From Candidatus Saccharibacteria bacterium UBA1949 (GTDB lineage Bacteria; Patescibacteriota; Saccharimonadia; Saccharimonadales; Saccharimonadaceae): 17,240 bases of DNA. The notes beneath the pieces were generated by a model. That model was not told the DNA's origin. It saw only the letters and a program-made list of their open reading frames with translations, and made no database searches. The DNA lies in the NCBI GenBank assembly GCA_002336735.1, contig DDER01000041.1, positions 1 to 17,240 on the forward strand, read 5' to 3'. The translations under genes and the position numbers were made by a program. Numbering within the stretch: position 1 is the stretch's first letter; each line of letters opens with the position of its first letter. Shown one piece after another: positions 13,776 to 17,240 of the stretch.

Positions 13776-15124
13776 TGGTGTTTCTTGTCGAGCGACATAA
13801 AACGCAGACGCTCTGGATGGAAGTATAGCTCGATCTTGCCTGTCGGGCCGTTGCGGTGCTTGGATATGATGAGGTCGGTGATGTTTTGGCGTTCGGTCTC
13901 AGGGTTGTAGTAAGCTTCGCGGTAGATAAACATGACGATGTCGGCATCTTGCTCGATAGAGCCTGACTCGCGAAGGTCGGATAATTGCGGGACTTGAGGG
14001 CTGCGTGATTCGACTGAGCGACTCAGCTGGCTCAGGGCAATGACGGGCACATTGAGCTCGCGGGCAATGAGTTTGAGGCCGCGGCTGATTTCGCTGACTT
14101 CTTGGACGCGATTACCATCACCCCGACCGCTTGATTGCATGAGCTGCAAATAGTCGACGATAACAAGGCCGAGTGGTGCTTCATGTTGAGCACGGCGGGC
14201 TTTGGTGCGCATCTCGAGGACACTGAGTCCAGGCGTGTCATCGATATAGATCGGGGCTTCTGCAAGTTCGCCCATAGCTTCAGAGAGTTTGCCAAAATCA
14301 TCGTCACTGAGATTTCCTGTGCGAATATTCCAGGCATCAACTCCGCTGGCATCGGCAAGCATACGATCGACCAGCTGTTCTTTGCTCATCTCGAGGCTAA
14401 AAAACAACACGGGCATCTTGGCGATCGTCGCCACATTGTAGGCGAGATTGGTGACGAGCGTCGTTTTACCCATGGACGGTCGAGCGGCGAGAATGATGAG
14501 GTCGCTCCGCTGTAGCCCGGCGGTCATATTGTCGAGATCGCGGTAGCCGGTGCGGATGCCGCGTAGTTGACCCTTGTTGCGGTGGAGCTCCTCCATACGG
14601 TCGAAGCTATCGGTAAGGATTGTATCGATCGACACAAGATCTTGCTTGAGTGACTGGTCAGACACGCTGAACAGCTCTGCCTCGGCTTTTTCGAGGAGCT
14701 CTTGGACAGTGGTATCTTCGTTGTAGCCCAGCTCCGAGATATCGCCGCTGGCTTTGATGAGACGGCGTCGGACGGCTTTTTGGGCCACCATCTCGGCATA
14801 GGCCGTCGCGTGAGCAGACGTCGGGACGTAGTTGGTTAGTTCGGTCAGATATGCTGAGCCGCCGATGGTCTCGAGCTGTTTTTTCTTTTTGAGCTCATCG
14901 CTCAGAGTCAGTAGATCGACAGGTTTATGATGTTCATATAGTCTGAGCATCGCCGCGTAAATACTGGCATGGCTCTTATCATAGAAATCTTTTGGAGTGA
15001 CATGCTCCGTGACATCAGCCATGACTTCTTCGTCAATCAATACTGCACCGAGCAAACTCTTCTCAGCGTCAAGATTCTGGGGTGGTATGCGGCCTGGTGT
15101 TTCGTCGTTAGCTTTCTTTGACAT
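13772..15124 (-). CDS. dnaB: Replicative DNA helicase DnaB
   Basis: A 450-residue hexameric helicase that unwinds the replication fork. The N-terminal collar domain (about 15-115) starts with IPPQNLDAEKSLLGAVL. A linker and the RecA-like motor follow, with Walker A ARPSMGKT (214-221), Walker B VIVDYLQLM (321-329, Asp324) and the KHRNGPTG motif with the arginine finger (Arg424). No intein. The start is ATG 15124, preceded by GGAGGAG inside the dnaX end; a GTG six codons upstream (15142) is possible but would lie on the Shine-Dalgarno site. It overlaps dnaX by 17 bp. Its stop codon lies within the right arm of the gene-less repeat unit. Confidence 0.97.
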   Translation of the reverse strand: MSKKANDETPGRIPPQNLDAEKSLLGAVLIDEEVMADVTEHVTPKDFYDKSHASIYAAMLRLYEHHKPVDLLTLSDELKKKKQLETIGGSAYLTELTNYVPTSAHATAYAEMVAQKAVRRRLIKASGDISELGYNEDTTVQELLEKAEAELFSVSDQSLKQDLVSIDTILTDSFDRMEELHRNKGQLRGIRTGYRDLDNMTAGLQRSDLIILAARPSMGKTTLVTNLAYNVATIAKMPVLFFSLEMSKEQLVDRMLADASGVDAWNIRTGNLSDDDFGKLSEAMGELAEAPIYIDDTPGLSVLEMRTKARRAQHEAPLGLVIVDYLQLMQSSGRGDGNRVQEVSEISRGLKLIARELNVPVIALSQLSRSVESRSPQVPQLSDLRESGSIEQDADIVMFIYREAYYNPETERQNITDLIISKHRNGPTGKIELYFHPERLRFMSLDKKHQ

Positions 15125-16526
15125 CAACTTCTTCTCCTCCACCCATCATAGCAACAATTGAGGCGACTTGGCTATCTGCGGGGGGTTTGGGTGACGGGAT
15201 GGTCTCGATCGTCAAGTCGTCATAGCCAAGAGATGCGAGGGCGCTTACGAGGCTGGGGCGGTGTTTCGCGCTATCGAGGAGATTTTTTTGGAATTTTTTG
15301 CCAGCATAGATTGTGAGGGTCGATCCAGTCAATACGCCAGTACAAGCAGACAAGATGCTATGAAGACTGATTGAATGCTTGCGAGTATAATCAAGCAGCG
15401 CTCCCCATTCAAAGAGAGATGGCGACGGAGAGGGGGTGGGTTTTTTGGCTGGCTTGGTGGGCTGCTGGGGTGGGCTCGGGGCGGTACTTGCTACGACAGG
15501 CTCGGGGTTTTTGGCATGAGGTGCCTGAGAGGTCGGCTGCTTGTTTTCAGACAGTTTAGCCTGCGGATATATCGTACTTTCCGAGGCGCGTCCCGCGAGC
15601 ACGACCAGGAGCTTGATGTGTGGACGCGGTGATCGGCACACTTCTAGCAAAGCGTCTACAAGGGGCAGAAATACGGGATGCTCGGTGATCGTATGGCGAA
15701 TATGACGGATGAGTTGGTCACTAATCATAGCGGCACTGGCGCCATGTTGCTCAGCGAGGTCGATTAATCTGACGATCTCAGCGATATTGCCTTGTTGGTA
15801 GGCTTCGAGCAGGCCTGTGATAGTATCGAGCTCGGCCAGTCCTAACATTTGCTCGACGAGCGGCCGAGTGATGACGCTATCGTCTACTGACAAGCTACTG
15901 AGTTGGTCGAGTAAACTGATGCTGTCGCGGAAACTGCCGTCGCCATGATAGGCGATGAGTTCGAGCGCGGCATCATCGATGCTGATTGATTCCTGCTCAG
16001 CAATGGTGCGCAGATGAGCCACGGCATCAGCGATGGTGATCGGACGGAATGTATAGCGCTGCACTCGGCTGATGATCGTGGCTGGGAGTTTGTCGGCGTC
16101 GGTTGTCGCCAAGATGAAGACAATATGTTCGGGCGGCTCCTCGAGGGTTTTGAGCAGCGCATTAAAGGCGGGTTTGGACAGCATGTGTACTTCGTCGATA
16201 ATATAAATTTTGCGACGGGCTGACACCGGAGCGATACGAGCTTTTTCGCGCAGGTCGCGGACGTCTTCGACACCGTTGTTACTGGCGGCATCAATCTCGA
16301 TGATATCGAGATGCTGCGAATCGTCAGTATAGGGCAACTGGTTGATTTCGTGCGCCAGGATACGAGCGATGCTCGTCTTGCCGACGCCGCGCGGGCCCGT
16401 CAATAGGTACGCATGAGCGATTTTGTCCTGCGCGATGGCACGACTCAAAATATCGGTGATATGTCCCTGTCCGACAATTTCTCCGAGGCTCTTTGATCGG
16501 TATTTTCTGTATAATGCCTGTCCCAT
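15108..16526 (-). CDS. dnaX: DNA polymerase III subunit gamma/tau, without zinc module
   Basis: A 472-residue clamp-loader ATPase. Seen: GPRGVGKT (44-51, Walker A), DEVH (111-114, Walker B), ATT (140-142, sensor 1), SRVQR with the arginine finger (153-157) and GSFRDS (197-202, sensor 2). The domain III lid reaches about 315; a Pro/Ser-rich linker (about 330-370) and a small C-terminal domain (about 370-440) follow. Odd: between Walker A and IEIDAASNNGVEDVR most DnaX proteins have a four-cysteine zinc module; here residues 58-74 are a short stretch with no Cys. The start is ATG 16526 with AGGAAA at 16530-16535. It is coupled to dnaB downstream. Confidence 0.96.
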   Translation of the reverse strand: MGQALYRKYRSKSLGEIVGQGHITDILSRAIAQDKIAHAYLLTGPRGVGKTSIARILAHEINQLPYTDDSQHLDIIEIDAASNNGVEDVRDLREKARIAPVSARRKIYIIDEVHMLSKPAFNALLKTLEEPPEHIVFILATTDADKLPATIISRVQRYTFRPITIADAVAHLRTIAEQESISIDDAALELIAYHGDGSFRDSISLLDQLSSLSVDDSVITRPLVEQMLGLAELDTITGLLEAYQQGNIAEIVRLIDLAEQHGASAAMISDQLIRHIRHTITEHPVFLPLVDALLEVCRSPRPHIKLLVVLAGRASESTIYPQAKLSENKQPTSQAPHAKNPEPVVASTAPSPPQQPTKPAKKPTPSPSPSLFEWGALLDYTRKHSISLHSILSACTGVLTGSTLTIYAGKKFQKNLLDSAKHRPSLVSALASLGYDDLTIETIPSPKPPADSQVASIVAMMGGGEEVDVKES

Positions 16527-16529
16527 AAC

Positions 16530-16550
16530 TTTCCTAGTGTATTTAGTATA
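16530..16550 (-). promoter_or_regulatory. -10 box and ribosome-binding site of dnaX
   Basis: TATACT (16550-16545, minus strand) followed by a short leader with AGGAAA (16535-16530) three bases before the ATG at 16526. The -35 region is weak. The predicted leader is about 12 nt. Confidence 0.5.
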
Positions 16551-16589
16551 ACGTGTTTGAACAGGAAAAATTAGCGTAGTAAATACAAC

Positions 16590-16913
16590 TTAGCGATTAT
16601 CGCCCGATCCGTTGATCTTTCCACGTGCTTGTCGACTGGCTAATTTTGCAATATTTGTCTGCGCAACCTCTTCGAGCGGTGTGTCAAAATAATGTGCGAG
16701 GACGGCTAGGTACCACAATATATCACCCAGTTCTTTGACGACTAAATCTTTATCTATTTGCGAGAAATCCGACTGATTATCTCGGACTATCTTTTTGAAC
16801 TTTTCGGCTAACTCGCCAGTTTCTCCGCAGAGACCCATTATAAGATGAAAGATTTCATCTTTGGCATTTTTGTCGCGTGCAGTGCGCAGCGCCAACTGCT
16901 GGTATTCGTTCAT
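16590..16913 (-). CDS. MazG-like nucleoside triphosphate pyrophosphohydrolase
   Basis: A 107-residue all-alpha NTP pyrophosphohydrolase of the MazG superfamily. It shows the paired acidic Mg2+-binding motif: Glu31 and Glu34 in GLCGETGELAEKFKK, and Glu61 and Asp64 in KELGDILWYLAVLA. Such single-domain enzymes cleave NTPs or dNTPs to NMP and PPi, often to remove damaged nucleotides; the exact substrate is not visible. The frame is open to 16940, but ATG 16913 has AGGAGG (16918-16923) four bases upstream and lies downstream of a -10 box, so it is chosen. It precedes dnaX by 63 bp and has its own promoter. Confidence 0.9.
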   Translation of the reverse strand: MNEYQQLALRTARDKNAKDEIFHLIMGLCGETGELAEKFKKIVRDNQSDFSQIDKDLVVKELGDILWYLAVLAHYFDTPLEEVAQTNIAKLASRQARGKINGSGDNR

Positions 16914-16938
16914 TGATCCTCCTGTTGTGCTAAATCTC

Positions 16939-16944
16939 ATTATA
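16939..16944 (-). promoter_or_regulatory. -10 box of the MazG-like gene
   Basis: TATAAT on the minus strand, 25 bases before the ATG at 16913. It predicts a leader of about 19 nt that holds the AGGAGG site. The longer frame start at 16940 overlaps this box and is therefore unlikely. Confidence 0.6.
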
Positions 16945-16953
16945 AATCAAATC

Positions 16954-16988
16954 ACTCAATACCTCGAATTCACTTCGAGATATTGAGT
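16954..16988 (-). terminator. Probable terminator hairpin of the partial gene
   Basis: ACTCAATA-C-CTCGAA (16954-16968) pairs with TTCGAG-A-TATTGAGT (16974-16988): 14 of 15 positions, loop TTCAC. On the minus strand it is followed by GATTTGATTTA, T-rich but not a clean T-run. It separates the upstream partial gene from the MazG-like promoter. Confidence 0.6.
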
Positions 16989-17033
16989 ACAACTAAGGGA
17001 AAATCCCAGCCGGACAAGATGTTCTACATTTTG

Positions 17034-17081
17034 CCCGCGCGTTAGGAAAAACCGCAGGTTTGTCCTACGAGCGTCAGCGGG
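17034..17081. other. Extended imperfect hairpin right after the partial gene stop
   Basis: Outer stem CCCGC (17034-17038)/GCGGG (17077-17081); inner stem TAGGA-A-AAACC (17043-17053)/GGTTT-G-TCCTA (17057-17067) with loop GCA. It touches the stop codon of the partial gene (17082-17084). No clean T-run follows, though TTTTT is part of the inner stem on the minus strand. It may be a first terminator or a 3' stabilising structure. Confidence 0.5.
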
Positions 17082-17240
17082 TTAGAGCGCCGCTTCCACC
17101 GCCGCCCACGTAGCGTCGGGATTGTCTTCGGGCACAATAATTGTGACTTGATCGCCGATATTGATGCGGAAGTATGTCACGCTTGCGAGTAGTATGCGGT
17201 ATTCACGACCGCTGACCTCGACATAGTAGGCGCCATCGTG
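17082..17240 (-). CDS. C-terminal end of an unrecognised protein (partial)
   Basis: The last 52 residues of a minus-strand gene that enters from beyond the right edge, ending at a TAA (17082-17084). The visible part reads as alternating beta-type sequence (YYVEVSGREYRILL, YFRINIGDQVTIIV) and a closing helix (TWAAVEAAL). The frame stays open to the edge and its base use fits a gene. No family is recognised from this piece. Confidence 0.65.
   Translation of the reverse strand, partial: HDGAYYVEVSGREYRILLASVTYFRINIGDQVTIIVPEDNPDATWAAVEAAL

Noticed and set aside
385..17084. UGA recoded as glycine, as in some CPR lineages
   Set aside because: Several genes end at TGA at the expected family length, and none shows an in-frame TGA.

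Overview
The window looks like bacterial chromosome from a small-genome lineage of the Candidate Phyla Radiation, most likely Candidatus Saccharibacteria (TM7). This is inferred, not proven: gene content is compact and core, overlaps are frequent, several genes appear to start directly at the transcription start, and two core replication/repair proteins (DnaX, RecR) lack their usual zinc fingers. The genetic code looks standard: TGA is used as a stop (385, 6623, 9807, 11244) and no gene needs TGA read as glycine.

Left part (1-6590). Two nearly identical 114-bp direct repeats (1-114, 198-311) lie downstream of a P2A-type Ca2+-ATPase-like pump on the minus strand. A divergent gene for a 73-residue lysine-rich single-pass membrane protein follows, closed by a symmetrical terminator. 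Next is a two-gene ABC exporter (ATPase then permease, overlapping, minus strand), divergent from an AI-2E-family membrane protein on the plus strand.

Middle (6623-11650). cysS overlaps the end of an NrnA-like DHH phosphoesterase gene, and an HD-domain phosphohydrolase gene lies just upstream. Then comes a self-contained GC-rich cassette: promoter, structured leader, a 186-residue secreted protein of unknown function, a 46-nt hairpin and a terminator. recR follows. Between recR and ybaB sits a 469-bp unit coding for a four-helix-bundle (23S rRNA intervening-sequence type) protein, bounded by 57-bp imperfect inverted repeats built from heptamers.

Right part (11659-17240). ybaB, a GT-C type membrane glycosyltransferase, a second heptamer-repeat unit with no gene (265 bp), dnaB, dnaX and a MazG-like pyrophosphohydrolase gene follow, all on the minus strand, then the C-terminus of an unrecognised protein running off the window. 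dnaX, dnaB, ybaB and recR form a replication/recombination cluster into which the two heptamer-bounded units are inserted exactly at gene junctions.

Two translation-start styles coexist. Genes first in their transcript (P-type ATPase, 73-residue protein, AI-2E protein, DHH protein, and nearly so HD and glycosyltransferase) have a -10 box about 6-11 nt before the ATG and no Shine-Dalgarno site, suggesting leaderless mRNAs. Others (permease, ybaB, recR, dnaX, dnaB, mazG-like, secreted protein) have clear Shine-Dalgarno sites. The best candidate for something undescribed is the heptamer-repeat element family, seen once with and once without its four-helix-bundle gene.
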